Source: Actinomadura harenae
GTDB lineage: Bacteria; Actinomycetota; Actinomycetes; Streptosporangiales; Streptosporangiaceae
Assembly (NCBI RefSeq): GCF_003696215.1
Contig: NZ_RFFG01000004.1
Coordinates: 124,001 to 188,000, forward strand
Reading direction: 5' to 3'
DNA length: 64,000 nucleotides
Both the position numbers and the translations under genes were made by a program. Shown here in pieces: positions 27,929-37,060 of this stretch (position 1 is its first letter; the number at the start of each line of letters is the position of its first letter). The notes below the pieces were generated by a model. It saw nothing but the letters and a program-made list of their open reading frames with translations. It did not search any database and was not told where the DNA came from.

Positions 27929-29821
27929 GTGACGGAGACGGGTGCGATGCCGATGAGCGCCGAGTTGGCCGGCGTAGGGGACGGAGCGCGGGAGCGCGCG
28001 GTCCTCGCGGAGGCGCGTGTCGTGCTCGCCGACCGGCTGGGATGCCCGTCCGGTGAGGCCCTGCAGCATCTGATCTGGCTGGCCAGGGATCTCGATCTCG
28101 AGTTGGACGAGGCGGCCGCGCTGGTCGTCGAGGGCGATCGGGCCGTCGCGGAGAATCCGGACGCGCCGGTGGGCGGCGTCGGGCGCGGGGCGGTCGTGGC
28201 GGAGGCCCCGCCGGCGGCCGAGCCGGTCGCGGAGGAGCTGCTGCGGCGGGTCGCGGCGGCCGACACGGCGCAGGACGCGGTGATCCTCGCGTCGGTGCAG
28301 GACGATCCGGGCGCGCGGGCCGTGCTGGACGCGTCGCTGACGTCCGCGGCGCATCTGGTGCCGGTGCGGGACGCGGACGGACGCGTCGTCGACTTCCTCT
28401 ACGCCGGGGTGAACGCCTCGGTCGATGATCTTTTCGAGCGTGCCCCGGACGAGCTGGTCGGGCGGCGCCTGCTGCGGATCGAGCCCGGGGCGGCGCTGTC
28501 GGGGCTCTTCGCGGCGTACGTGCGGGTCCTGGAGGGCGGCGAGCCGTTCGTGCGGGGGCCGTTCCTGTACTCGTCCGCGCGGGACGGGGTGACGCGGGCG
28601 TCGCGGATGACGGTGCGGTGCGTGCCGGTCCGGACCGGGGTGGTCGTGTCCTGGCGGTACCTGCGCGGGGAGGACCGGATGCGGTGGCGGCTGGAGCGCG
28701 CCGAGCGCCTGGTCGCGATCGGGTTCGCCGAGTGGGATCTCGCGACGGGCCGCATCACGGGGTCGCCGCAGATGGCGGCGAACTACGGCCTGGACGCGGT
28801 GGACGGCACGCTGGTGCCGGACGAGCTGGGCGCGGTGATCCACGGTGAGGACCGGGAGTTGATCTCGGAGGGGCTGCGGACGCTGTTCGCGCGCCGGGAG
28901 CCGGTCGAGGTGGAGCACCGGGTGGTCCTGCCGAGCGGCCGGCAGCGGCATCTGTGGGTGTTCGCCGAGCCGGTGCTGGACGCGTCGGGTCGTCCGGTGA
29001 CGATCAACCTGGTCTCGCAGGACATCACGCGGCGCCGTGGTGTCGAGCGGGCGCTCGCGCGGACGCGGCGGGAGATCCTGCGGCAGCAGGCGTTGAACGC
29101 GCAGGAGCGCCGGGTCACGGCGACGCTGCGGCGGGCGATCCTGCCGGATCCGGAGAGCGGCGGCGTTCGCAGGCTGCCCGGGGTCCGGATCGCGGTGCGG
29201 TCGCTGGCGGCCGAGAGTGAGGCGCGGATCGGCGGTGACTGGTTCGCGACGCGTTCGCTGCCGGACGGGCGCGCGCTGATGGCGGTCGGGGACGCCGCGG
29301 GGCATGGGCTTCCGGCCGCGGCGGCGATGGCGCGGATGCGGAACGGCCTGCTCGGTATGGCTTACACGGGGCGTTCGCCTGGTCGGCTCGTCGGCTGGTT
29401 GAACGATCTGGTCGGGGATCTGGAGCCCGCCGCGACGGGGACGGCGGTGGTGGCGCATTTCGAGCCGCAGTCGCGGTATCTGGAGTGGGCGAGTGCCGGG
29501 CATCCGCCGCCGGTGCTGCTGCGGGACGGCCGGGCCGGTCCGCTGGCGGCCGAGGCCGATCCGCTGCTTGGCGCGGTGCCGGACTACGACTACGGGACGA
29601 ACTCGACTCTGCTCAAGCCCGGTGACCTGGTGTTGTTCTACACCGACGGGCTGGTCGAGCGGCGGGACGCCGATCTGGAGGACGGGATCGCGCGGCTGTC
29701 GGAGATCCTCTGCGAGTGTGAGGACCCGGAGCCCGACGCGGTCCTGGACCGGGTGCTGGAGCGCATCGAGCACGACCGTTCGGCCGACGACACCACGCTG
29801 TTCGCCTTCCGCGTCGTCTGA
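27929..29821 (+). CDS. ANTAR-PAS-PAS-SpoIIE phosphatase
   Basis: A 630-residue PP2C-type serine/threonine phosphatase. An ANTAR-like RNA-binding segment lies near residues 24-75 (ARVVLADRLGCPSGEALQHL), followed by two PAS regions (about 110-235 and 255-365) and a SpoIIE catalytic domain (about 400-628) with GGDWFATRSLPDGR, GDAAGHGLPAAAAM and YTDGLVERRD. Such proteins usually dephosphorylate anti-anti-sigma factors. No kinase/antagonist partner lies next to it. The GTG start has a GAGGGG Shine-Dalgarno; a TACGGT -10 is at 27899-27904. An ANTAR domain at the N-terminus of a phosphatase is unusual in that ANTAR normally ends a response regulator. Confidence 0.88.
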   Translation: MTETGAMPMSAELAGVGDGARERAVLAEARVVLADRLGCPSGEALQHLIWLARDLDLELDEAAALVVEGDRAVAENPDAPVGGVGRGAVVAEAPPAAEPVAEELLRRVAAADTAQDAVILASVQDDPGARAVLDASLTSAAHLVPVRDADGRVVDFLYAGVNASVDDLFERAPDELVGRRLLRIEPGAALSGLFAAYVRVLEGGEPFVRGPFLYSSARDGVTRASRMTVRCVPVRTGVVVSWRYLRGEDRMRWRLERAERLVAIGFAEWDLATGRITGSPQMAANYGLDAVDGTLVPDELGAVIHGEDRELISEGLRTLFARREPVEVEHRVVLPSGRQRHLWVFAEPVLDASGRPVTINLVSQDITRRRGVERALARTRREILRQQALNAQERRVTATLRRAILPDPESGGVRRLPGVRIAVRSLAAESEARIGGDWFATRSLPDGRALMAVGDAAGHGLPAAAAMARMRNGLLGMAYTGRSPGRLVGWLNDLVGDLEPAATGTAVVAHFEPQSRYLEWASAGHPPPVLLRDGRAGPLAAEADPLLGAVPDYDYGTNSTLLKPGDLVLFYTDGLVERRDADLEDGIARLSEILCECEDPEPDAVLDRVLERIEHDRSADDTTLFAFRVV

Positions 29822-29829
29822 GGCGACAT

Positions 29830-29860
29830 CCGAGGGAAGCCCCGAGAGGGGCCCCCTCGG
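29830..29860 (+). terminator. Terminator after the phosphatase gene
   Basis: CCGAGGG ... CCCTCGG outer stem with an inner GCCCC/GGGGC stem, followed by ATTCTTTC. It separates the phosphatase from the steroid-type cluster. Confidence 0.6.
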
Positions 29861-29869
29861 CCATTCTTT

Positions 29870-29887
29870 CTAACAACCGTTTGGTAG
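29870..29887. promoter_or_regulatory. KstR2-like operator at the fadE30 promoter
   Basis: CTAACAACCGTTTGGTAG is an imperfect 18-bp palindrome. Its 14-bp core at 29872-29885 matches 8 of the 10 fixed positions of the published mycobacterial KstR2 box AnCAAGnnCTTGnT. The same type of site occurs at 46086-46099. It overlaps the TAGAGT -10 box at 29885-29890, so binding would block transcription. Confidence 0.7.
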
Positions 29888-29890
29888 AGT
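29885..29890 (+). promoter_or_regulatory. -10 box of a leaderless promoter for fadE30
   Basis: TAGAGT followed by 7 nt and the GTG at 29898, with no Shine-Dalgarno. Confidence 0.5.
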
Positions 29891-29897
29891 CCGGGGC

Positions 29898-31079
29898 GTG
29901 AACCGGAACGAGACCCCCGAGGACCGGGCCTTCCGCGCCGAGGTCCGCGACTGGCTCGAGACGCACCTGTCCGGGGACTTCGCGCACGCGCGGGGCCTCG
30001 GCGGACCCGGCCGCGAGCACGAGGCGCACGAGGAGCGGCTCGCGTGGGAGCGGCACATGGCGCGCGCCGGATGGACGTGCGTGGGCTGGCCGAAGGAGTA
30101 CGGCGGACGCGGCGCCAGCCTTGAGCAGCAGGTCGTCTTCCACGAGGAGTACGCCCTCGCGGACGCGCCCGCGCGCGTGAACCACATCGGTGAGAACCTG
30201 CTCGGGCCGACCGTCATAGCGTTCGGCACCGACGAGCAGCGTGCCCGCTTCCTGCCGCCGATCGTCGCGGTGGACGAGCTGTGGTGCCAGGGGTACTCCG
30301 AGCCGGACGCCGGATCCGACCTCGCCAACGTCCAGACGCGGGCCGTCATCGAGGACGGGCGGTGGCGGATCGACGGGCAGAAGGTGTGGACGTCGCTGGC
30401 CCTGGAGGCCGACTGGTGCTTCGTGGTGTGCCGCACCGAGCCCGGTTCGTCCCGGCATCGGGGGCTGTCGTACCTGCTCGTCCCGATGCGGCAGGACGGC
30501 GTGGACGTCCGCCCGATCGTCCAGCCGACCGGGACGTCGGAGTTCAACGAGGTGTTCTTCGACGGCGCGCGCACGGACGCGGCGCACATCGTCGGCGCGC
30601 CCGGCGACGGCTGGCGGATCGCGATGGCGACGCTCGGGTTCGAGCGCGGCGTGGCGACGCTGGGCCAGCAGGTCGGGTTCCGGCGCGAGCTGGAGGGCGT
30701 GATCGACCTGGCCCGCCGCACCGGCGCGATCGACGACCCGCTGCTGCGGGACCGGCTGACCCGGTCCTGGTCGGGCCTGGAGGTCATGCGGCTCAACGCG
30801 GTGCGGACGATGGCGGGCGTGGCGTCGGGGGCGCCGGGGCCCGAGTCGTCCATCTCCAAGCTGGTGTGGGGGACGTGGCATCGCGAGCTGGGCGAACTGG
30901 CGATGGACGTGCTCGGCGCGGCCGGCCTGGTCGCGGACGGCGAGCCGTACGACCTGAACGACTGGCAGCGGCTGTTCCTGTTCTCCCGCTCCGACACGAT
31001 CTACGCCGGGTCGAACGAGATCCAGCGCAACATCATCTCCGAGCGGGTGCTCGGACTGCCGAGGGAGGCCCGTCCATGA
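29898..31079 (+). CDS. fadE30: Acyl-CoA dehydrogenase, FadE30-like
   Basis: A 393-residue FAD-dependent acyl-CoA dehydrogenase. It shows the substrate/FAD signature WCQGYSEPDAGSDLAN near residues 130-145, QKVWTSLALEADW and the C-terminal YAGSNEIQRNIISERVLGLP. In Mycobacterium, FadE30 (Rv3560c) oxidises a HIP-CoA derivative during degradation of steroid rings C and D. The symbol is given because an SDR, kstR2 and fadA6 follow in the same order as in that cluster. It is the first gene of the operon, downstream of the KstR2-like box. Confidence 0.85.
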   Translation: MNRNETPEDRAFRAEVRDWLETHLSGDFAHARGLGGPGREHEAHEERLAWERHMARAGWTCVGWPKEYGGRGASLEQQVVFHEEYALADAPARVNHIGENLLGPTVIAFGTDEQRARFLPPIVAVDELWCQGYSEPDAGSDLANVQTRAVIEDGRWRIDGQKVWTSLALEADWCFVVCRTEPGSSRHRGLSYLLVPMRQDGVDVRPIVQPTGTSEFNEVFFDGARTDAAHIVGAPGDGWRIAMATLGFERGVATLGQQVGFRRELEGVIDLARRTGAIDDPLLRDRLTRSWSGLEVMRLNAVRTMAGVASGAPGPESSISKLVWGTWHRELGELAMDVLGAAGLVADGEPYDLNDWQRLFLFSRSDTIYAGSNEIQRNIISERVLGLPREARP

Positions 31080-31852
31080 TCCCGACGTACGTGCCCGGGC
31101 ACGGGCTGCTGAAGGACAGGGCGGTCGTCATCACCGCCGCGGCCGGGGCCGGGATCGGCGGGGCCGCCGCGCGCCGCTGCCTGGAGGAGGGCGCGCGCGT
31201 CCTGATCTCGGACGCGCACGAACGCCGCCTCGCGACGTCCCTTGATGAGCTGACCAAGGAGTTCGGCGAGGACCGCGTCGCCGCGCGGCCCTGCGACGTG
31301 ACCGACGAGGCGCAGGTCCAGGCGCTGTACGCCGCCGCCGTCGAGCGTTTCGGACGTGTCGACGTCGCCATCAACAACGCCGGTCTCGGCGGTACCGCGA
31401 ACCTGGTCGACATGGACGACGACCAGTGGACGCGCGTCCTCGACATCACCCTCAACGGCACGATGCGCTGCACGCGCGCGGCCTTGCGGCACATGCGCGG
31501 CCAGGGGGCGGGCGTCATCGTCAACAACGCGTCGGTGATCGGATGGCGGGCGCAGAAGGGCCAGTCGCACTACGCGGCGGCGAAGGCGGGTGTGATGGCG
31601 CTGACGCGGTGCGCGGCGCTGGAGGCGGCGGAGTTCGGCGTCCGGATCAACGCGGTCTCGCCGTCGCTGGCGATGCACCCGCACCTGGTCAAGGTCACCT
31701 CCCAGGACCTCCTGGACGAGCTGACCGCGCGCGAGGCGTTCGGCCGCCACGCGGAGCCGTGGGAGGTCGCGAACGTTATGGTCTTCCTGGCCAGCGACTA
31801 TTCGTCCTACATGACGGGCGAGGTCGTCTCCGTCTCCTCCCAGCATCCTTAG
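31076..31852 (+). CDS. Short-chain dehydrogenase/reductase (Rv3559c-like)
   Basis: A 258-residue classical SDR. The nucleotide-binding motif is the unusual TAAAGAGIGGAAA near residues 20-32, with NNAG near 104, catalytic Ser in NNASVIGW and YAAAK near 165. It overlaps fadE30 by ATGA and precedes kstR2, matching the position of Rv3559c in the mycobacterial HIP cluster, where the enzyme oxidises a hydroxyl group on the HIP-CoA intermediate. The C-terminus ends in SSQHP. Confidence 0.85.
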   Translation: MIPTYVPGHGLLKDRAVVITAAAGAGIGGAAARRCLEEGARVLISDAHERRLATSLDELTKEFGEDRVAARPCDVTDEAQVQALYAAAVERFGRVDVAINNAGLGGTANLVDMDDDQWTRVLDITLNGTMRCTRAALRHMRGQGAGVIVNNASVIGWRAQKGQSHYAAAKAGVMALTRCAALEAAEFGVRINAVSPSLAMHPHLVKVTSQDLLDELTAREAFGRHAEPWEVANVMVFLASDYSSYMTGEVVSVSSQHP

Positions 31853-31866
31853 GAACAGAAACCACG

Positions 31867-32484
31867 ATGAGTCCACGACGGCGCGACGCCGAGGGAACCG
31901 CCGCGGCGCGCGCGGAACGCCGGGCCGAGCTGCTCGCCACCGCGGCCGAGGTGTTCGCCTCGCAGGGGTACTCGGCGACGACGATCCGGCAGGTCGCCGA
32001 CGCGGCCGGGATCCTCGGCGGCAGCCTGTACTACCACTTCGACTCCAAGGAGTCGATGGCCGACGAGATCCTCTCGACGTTCCTGGACGACATGTGGGCC
32101 TCCTACGACCGCGTCCTCGACGCCGGGCTCGGCGCGCGCGAGACCCTCGAGGCCCTGGTCGTCGAGTCGTTCCGGTCGATCGACCGGCACCGGCCCGCCG
32201 TCGTGGTCTACCAGAACGAGTCCAAGCACCTGGCGGCCGGCGAGCGCTTCGGCTACCTGCTCGACTCGCACCGGCGGTTCGAGGAGATGTGGACCGACCT
32301 GCTGGAACGCGGTGTCGCCGAGGGCGCGTTCCGCGCCGACCTCGACCGCGGGCTCGTCTACCGGTTCATCCGCGACACCGTGTGGGTGGCGGCGAACTGG
32401 TACCAGCGCGGCGGACGGCTGTCCGCCGAGGACATCGCCAAGCAGTACCTCGCCATGGTGCTGGAGGGCATCCAGGCGACCTAG
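31867..32484 (+). CDS. kstR2: TetR-family repressor KstR2
   Basis: A 205-residue TetR repressor. The HTH lies near residues 22-66 (LLATAAEVFASQGYSATTIR then VADAAGILGGSLYYHFDSKE). The ligand domain carries blocks I recall from mycobacterial KstR2: VVVYQNESKHLA, LDRGLVYRFIRDTVWVAANWY and IAKQYLAMVLEGI. KstR2 is released from DNA by HIP-CoA and represses late steroid catabolism. Genomic context (fadE30, SDR, fadA6, ipdAB) and two matching operators support this. It is likely co-transcribed with fadE30 and so autoregulated. Confidence 0.9.
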   Translation: MSPRRRDAEGTAAARAERRAELLATAAEVFASQGYSATTIRQVADAAGILGGSLYYHFDSKESMADEILSTFLDDMWASYDRVLDAGLGARETLEALVVESFRSIDRHRPAVVVYQNESKHLAAGERFGYLLDSHRRFEEMWTDLLERGVAEGAFRADLDRGLVYRFIRDTVWVAANWYQRGGRLSAEDIAKQYLAMVLEGIQAT

Positions 32485-32501
32485 CGCAGAAGGAGACCCC
32501 G

Positions 32502-33656
32502 ATGGCCGAGGCATACCTGGTCGACGCCGTCCGCGCCCCGGTCGGACGGCGCGGCGGCGGGCTGGCCGCCGTCCATCCCGCCGACCTCGGCGCGCACGTG
32601 CTGAACGCGCTGGTGGAGCGGTCGGGGATCGACCCGTCCGCCGTGGAGGACGTGGTGTTCGGCTGCGTCGACACCCTCGGCCCGCAGGCGGGCGACATCG
32701 CGCGGACGGCGTGGCTGGCGGCCGGGCTGCCCGAGGAGGTCCCCGGCGTCACCGTGGACCGGCAGTGCGGCTCGTCCCAGCAGGCGGTGCACTTCGCGGC
32801 GCAGGCCGTGCTGTCGGGGACGTCGGACCTGGTGGTGGCGGGCGGCGTGCAGAGCATGTCGCAGGTCCCGATCGGGTACGCGATGACCGCCGCCGAGCCG
32901 CTCGGCTTCGACCGCGGCCCGTTCGCGGGGTCCAGGGGCTGGGTGCGGCGGTACGGGGACGGCGAGGTGTCGCAGTTCGCGGGCGCCGAGCAGATCGCGC
33001 GCGACTGGGACATCTCCCGCGAGGAGATGGAGGAGTTCGCCCTCGGCTCGCACCGCAAGGCCGTCGCGGCGGTCGACGAGGGCCGGTTCGCGCGTGAGAT
33101 CGCGCCGCTGGAGGGCGTCACCGACGACGAGGGCCCGCGCCGTGACACGACCGCGGAGAAGATGGCGGGCCTGCGGACCCTCGTGGACGGCGGGCGCCTC
33201 ACCGCCGCGCTGGCCTCGCAGATCTCCGACGGCGCCGCCGCGCTGCTCGTGGCGTCCGAGCGGGCCGTCCGCGACCACGGGCTGACGCCGCGCGCCCGGA
33301 TCCACCATCTGTCGGCGCGCGGCGAGGACCCGATCCGGATGCTGTCCGCGCCGATTCCGGCGACCGCGTACGCGCTGAAGAAGAGCGGCATGCGGATCGA
33401 CCAGATGGACGTCGTGGAGATCAACGAGGCGTTCGCGTCCGTGGTGCTCGCCTGGCTGCGCGAGACCGGCGCGGACCCGGCGCGCGTGAACCCCAACGGC
33501 GGCGCGATCGCGCTCGGCCACCCCTTGGGCGCGACCGGCGCGCGGCTGATGACGACGCTGCTGCACGAGCTGGAGCGCACCGGCGGGCGGTACGGCATGC
33601 AGACGATGTGCGAGGGCGGAGGGCAGGCGAACGTGACCGTCCTCGAACGGCTGTAG
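32502..33656 (+). CDS. fadA6: Thiolase, FadA6-like
   Basis: A 384-residue acetyl-CoA acyltransferase. The nucleophilic Cys is in VDRQCGSSQQAVHFAAQ (near residue 88), the second-site motifs are NEAFAS, GGAIALGHPLGATGARL with the catalytic His, and CEGGGQANV with the second Cys. In M. tuberculosis FadA6 (Rv3556c) performs the final thiolysis of HIP degradation. It follows kstR2 after a short gap with an AAGGAG Shine-Dalgarno. Confidence 0.87.
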   Translation: MAEAYLVDAVRAPVGRRGGGLAAVHPADLGAHVLNALVERSGIDPSAVEDVVFGCVDTLGPQAGDIARTAWLAAGLPEEVPGVTVDRQCGSSQQAVHFAAQAVLSGTSDLVVAGGVQSMSQVPIGYAMTAAEPLGFDRGPFAGSRGWVRRYGDGEVSQFAGAEQIARDWDISREEMEEFALGSHRKAVAAVDEGRFAREIAPLEGVTDDEGPRRDTTAEKMAGLRTLVDGGRLTAALASQISDGAAALLVASERAVRDHGLTPRARIHHLSARGEDPIRMLSAPIPATAYALKKSGMRIDQMDVVEINEAFASVVLAWLRETGADPARVNPNGGAIALGHPLGATGARLMTTLLHELERTGGRYGMQTMCEGGGQANVTVLERL

Positions 33657-33752
33657 CGCCCTGAGACGGGAGGCGCCGGGGAGGCCGGGCGGTGGCCCGT
33701 GGACTCCGGCGTCTCCGGCATACTCGGGCGGAGCCCCCCAGGGAGGACGCCC

Positions 33753-34934
33753 ATGCTCGAAGGTCTGCGGATCGTCGAGATTTCGAGCTTCGTCGCCGCG
33801 CCGCTCGGCGGCATGACGCTGGCCCAGCTCGGCGCGGACGTGGTCCGGGTCGATCCGCTCGGCGGCGCGGCCGACACCGCGCGCTGGCCGCTCGCGCCGT
33901 CCGGGACGAGCCTGCTGTGGACGGGCATGAACAAGGGCAAGCGGTCGATCACGGTCGACCTCCGCTCGGACGAGGGCCGCGACGTGGTGGCCCGCCTGGC
34001 CGCCGACGCCGGGATCGTCCTGACCAACACGGCCGGACGCGGCGGACCGACGTACGAGACGCTGCGCGAGGCGCGTCCGGACGTGATCGTGCTCCAGGTC
34101 GAGGGGCATCCGGACGGCACCGCCGCGGTCGACTACACGGTGAACGCGGAGATCGGGTTTCCGCTGGTCACGGGCCCGCCCGACCATGCCGCGCCCGTGT
34201 CGCACGTGCTGCCCGCCTGGGACGTGGCGTGCGGCCTGTACGCGGCGGTCGGGATCCTCGCCGCCGAGCGCCGCCGTTCCCGGACGGGTGAGGGCGCGCA
34301 CATCAGGCTTCCGCTGTACGACGTGGCGCTCGCGACCGCGGGCAACCTCGGGTTGCTCGCCGAGGCGCAGTTCGGCGTGGAGCGCGAGCGCGTCGGCAAC
34401 CACCTGTACGGCGGCTTCGGACGCGACTTCGCGCTCGCGGACGGCGGCCGGGTGATGGTCGTCGCGCTGACCGGGCGGCATTTCGCCGACCTGTGCGAGG
34501 CGACCGGCACGGCTGGGACGGTCGGCGAGCTCGCGCGCCTCCTGCGCGCCGACTTCTCGGTGGACGGCGACCGCTACCGGCATCGCGAGGCGCTCGCCGC
34601 GCTCCTCGCCCCCTGGTTCGCCGGGCGGACGCTGCCCGAGGTCGAGGACGCGCTGAAGGCCGGCTCGGTGCTGTGGGCGCCGTACCGGCGGTTCACCGAT
34701 CTCGACCTCGCCGCCAGCGCGCTCATGGACGAGATCGACCAGCCGGGCGTGGGCCGGATCCGGGCGCCCGCGTCCCCCCTGAACACCGGCCCCCCGGACA
34801 CCGGCTTTACAGACACCGGCACCGGACGGCGCGCCGCCGTCCCCGCGCCGGAGCTCGGCGAGCACACCGACGAGATCCTCTCCGGGCTGGGCCTTTCCCC
34901 TGCCGACCTACGTGCGAAGGGCGTCGTCGCATGA
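33753..34934 (+). CDS. CaiB/BaiF family (class III) CoA-transferase
   Basis: A 393-residue family III CoA-transferase. It begins MLEGLRIVEISSFVAAPLGGMTLAQLGADV, the canonical N-terminus, and contains NKGKRSITVDL. The catalytic Asp usually lies near residue 170; the DYTVNAE segment near 127 and the GEGAHIRLPLYDVA region bracket it. It overlaps the dehydratase gene by ATGA. It is not part of the M. tuberculosis KstR2 cluster. It may activate or recycle a dicarboxylate CoA ester; HIP itself is possible because no fadD3 is seen in the window (inference). GGGAGG at 33741-33746 supports the start. Confidence 0.88.
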   Translation: MLEGLRIVEISSFVAAPLGGMTLAQLGADVVRVDPLGGAADTARWPLAPSGTSLLWTGMNKGKRSITVDLRSDEGRDVVARLAADAGIVLTNTAGRGGPTYETLREARPDVIVLQVEGHPDGTAAVDYTVNAEIGFPLVTGPPDHAAPVSHVLPAWDVACGLYAAVGILAAERRRSRTGEGAHIRLPLYDVALATAGNLGLLAEAQFGVERERVGNHLYGGFGRDFALADGGRVMVVALTGRHFADLCEATGTAGTVGELARLLRADFSVDGDRYRHREALAALLAPWFAGRTLPEVEDALKAGSVLWAPYRRFTDLDLAASALMDEIDQPGVGRIRAPASPLNTGPPDTGFTDTGTGRRAAVPAPELGEHTDEILSGLGLSPADLRAKGVVA

Positions 34935-35752
34935 TCGACATCGAGGGCTGGAGCCCGTCCCCGCAGGAGACCACCGAGATCATCCAGCCCGGGCCCGCCC
35001 ACGGCCTGGCGGGACTGCTCGGCGCGCCGTTCGACGGCGTGGAGCTGCCGCCGCTGTGGCAGTGGCTGTACTTCCTGGAGCGTCCGCCGCAGGACGTGCT
35101 CGGCCCGGACGGGCACCCGGCCGAGGGACGGTTCCTGCCGCCGATCCCGAACCGCCGCCGCATGTTCGCCGGGGGACGGTTCCTGCAGCGCGAGCCGCTG
35201 CGCGTCGGCGACACCGTCACGCGCCGGGACGAGATGGTCGCCGCGAACATCAAGCAGGGCCGCACCGGCGAGCTGCTGTTCGTGACCGTCCGGCAGACGT
35301 TCCTGCGCCACGGGCAGAAGATCGCCGTCGAGGAGCAGGACCTCATGTACCGCTGCGGCGCGCCGGACTCCGCGCCGCCCGAGCCGTCCTACAAGGAGCC
35401 GGTGCTCCAGAAGACGCCCTGGCGGACGACGTTCATCGCCGACCCGGTGCTGCTGTTCCGGTTCAGCGCGCTGACCTACAACGCGCACCGCATCCACTAC
35501 GACGAGGACTACGCGACCAACGTCGAGGGGCATGCCGGGCTGGTCGTCCACGCGCCGCTGCTGGCGATCCTGCTGCTGGAGCTGCCGCGCCTGGCGGGCC
35601 ACAAGGTGACCGAGTTCTCGTTCCGGGCGCGGCGCCCGGTGTACGCGGGCCAGCCGGTCGCCGTGGTCGGGCATCCGGACGGCGAGCTGGCCGTGATCGG
35701 CGCGGCGTACGCGTCGGGGCCGGTGTCCGCGCTGACCGCCACGTTCTCGTAG
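34931..35752 (+). CDS. FAS1-like / HTD2-type acyl-CoA dehydratase
   Basis: A 273-residue double-hotdog protein similar to mesaconyl-C4-CoA hydratase and to HTD2. The hydratase-type motif FSALTYNAHRIHYDEDYA lies near residues 178-195, with the expected Asn/His, and GHAGLVVHAPLLA follows. It is coupled to the CoA-transferase and precedes an acyl-CoA dehydrogenase. That trio resembles the Mct/Meh pair of mesaconate or itaconate metabolism. Substrate not determined. Confidence 0.83.
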   Translation: MIDIEGWSPSPQETTEIIQPGPAHGLAGLLGAPFDGVELPPLWQWLYFLERPPQDVLGPDGHPAEGRFLPPIPNRRRMFAGGRFLQREPLRVGDTVTRRDEMVAANIKQGRTGELLFVTVRQTFLRHGQKIAVEEQDLMYRCGAPDSAPPEPSYKEPVLQKTPWRTTFIADPVLLFRFSALTYNAHRIHYDEDYATNVEGHAGLVVHAPLLAILLLELPRLAGHKVTEFSFRARRPVYAGQPVAVVGHPDGELAVIGAAYASGPVSALTATFS

Positions 35753-35796
35753 GGTGACCCTGATGTAAGCGGGCACTTGCGGCGGAGGTGTGTGCG

Positions 35797-36978
35797 GTGG
35801 GACGGCTGCAGCAGACGTTCGGGCTGACCGGGGAGCAGCGGGAGATCGTCGCGACGGTGCGGGCGTTCGCGGAGAAGGAGATCCTGCCCGTCGCGACCGA
35901 ACTGGAGCACGCCGACGCCTATCCCGAGCGGATCGTCGAGGGGATGCGCGGGCTCGGCCTGTTCGGGCTGACGATCCCCGAGGAGTACGGCGGGCTGGGG
36001 GAGTCGCTGCTCACCTACGCGCTGGTCGTGGAGGAGCTGTCGCGCGGCTGGATGAGCGTGTCCGGCATCGTCAACACCCACTTCATCGTCGCCTGGATGA
36101 TCGCCCACCACGGCACCGAGGCGCAGCGCGCGCACTACCTGCCGCGCATGGCGGCCGGCGAGGTCCGCGGCGCGTTCTCCATGTCCGAGCCGGGCTGCGG
36201 GTCGGACGTCGCGGCGCTGCGCACCCGGGCCGTCCGGGACGGCGGCGACTACCTGGTCACCGGCCAGAAGATGTGGCTGACCAACGGCGGCACGTCCCAC
36301 CTGGTCGCGACGCTGGTCAAGACCGACCCGGACGCCGGGCACCGCGGCATGACGACGTTCCTGGTCGACAAGACGCCCGGCTTCGGTGAGGTCGCGCCGG
36401 GGCTGACCGTCCCCGGGAAGATCGCGAAGATGGGCTACAAGGGCGTCGACACCACCGAGCTGCTCTTCGACGGGTACCGCATCTCCGCAGGTCAGATCCT
36501 CGGCGGCGAGCCGGGCCGCGGCTTCTACCAGATGATGGACGGCGTGGAGGTCGGCCGCGTCAACGTCGCCGCCCGCGCCTGCGGCGTCGCCCGCCGCGCC
36601 TACGAACTCGCCCGCGACTACGCGCGCCGCCGCGAGACGTTCGGGAAGCCGATCGCCGAGCACCAGGCCGTGCTGTTCCGGCTCGCCGAGATGGCCACGA
36701 AGGTCGAGGCCGCCCACCAGATGACCGTCATGGCCGCCCGCCGCAAGGACGGCGGCGACCGCAACGACCTCGAGGCGGGCATGGCCAAGTACCTGGCGGG
36801 CGAGTACTGCAAGGAGGTCGTCGAGGACGCCTTCCGCATCCACGGCGGCTACGGCTACTCCACCGAGTACGAGATCGAGCGGCTGTACCGGGAGGCGCCG
36901 ATGCTGCTCATCGGCGAGGGCACCGCCGACATCCAGAAGATGATCATCGGCCGCCGCCTCCTCGCCGAGGACGCCTGA
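35797..36978 (+). CDS. Acyl-CoA dehydrogenase
   Basis: A 393-residue FAD-dependent acyl-CoA dehydrogenase of the short/branched-chain type. Motifs are FSMSEPGCGSDVAALRT, TGQKMWLTNGG, the RRETFGKPIAEHQAV helix and LLIGEGTADIQKMIIGRRLL, whose Glu in EGT is the usual catalytic base. GTG at 35797 is chosen because GGAGG lies 8 nt upstream; a GTG at 35788 overlaps that site. It likely works with the two preceding genes. Confidence 0.9.
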   Translation: MGRLQQTFGLTGEQREIVATVRAFAEKEILPVATELEHADAYPERIVEGMRGLGLFGLTIPEEYGGLGESLLTYALVVEELSRGWMSVSGIVNTHFIVAWMIAHHGTEAQRAHYLPRMAAGEVRGAFSMSEPGCGSDVAALRTRAVRDGGDYLVTGQKMWLTNGGTSHLVATLVKTDPDAGHRGMTTFLVDKTPGFGEVAPGLTVPGKIAKMGYKGVDTTELLFDGYRISAGQILGGEPGRGFYQMMDGVEVGRVNVAARACGVARRAYELARDYARRRETFGKPIAEHQAVLFRLAEMATKVEAAHQMTVMAARRKDGGDRNDLEAGMAKYLAGEYCKEVVEDAFRIHGGYGYSTEYEIERLYREAPMLLIGEGTADIQKMIIGRRLLAEDA

Positions 36979-36984
36979 CGAGCG

Positions 36985-37060
36985 CGGACGGCGGCCCGCG
37001 GGCGGTGGCTCACGGGCGCGGGCGGCGGCCCACGGGCGGCGGCTCGCGGCGGGCTGCGGC
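36985..37060. repeat. GC-rich direct repeat before the XRE regulator
   Basis: GGCGGCCC(G/A)CGGGCGG(T/C)GGCTC is repeated within 80 bp, immediately upstream of the regulator promoter. Function unknown. Confidence 0.4.

Noticed and set aside
29872-29885. KstR (first steroid repressor) site
   Set aside because: The KstR consensus TnnAACnnGTTnnA does not fit; the spacing and CAA/TTG half-sites fit KstR2.
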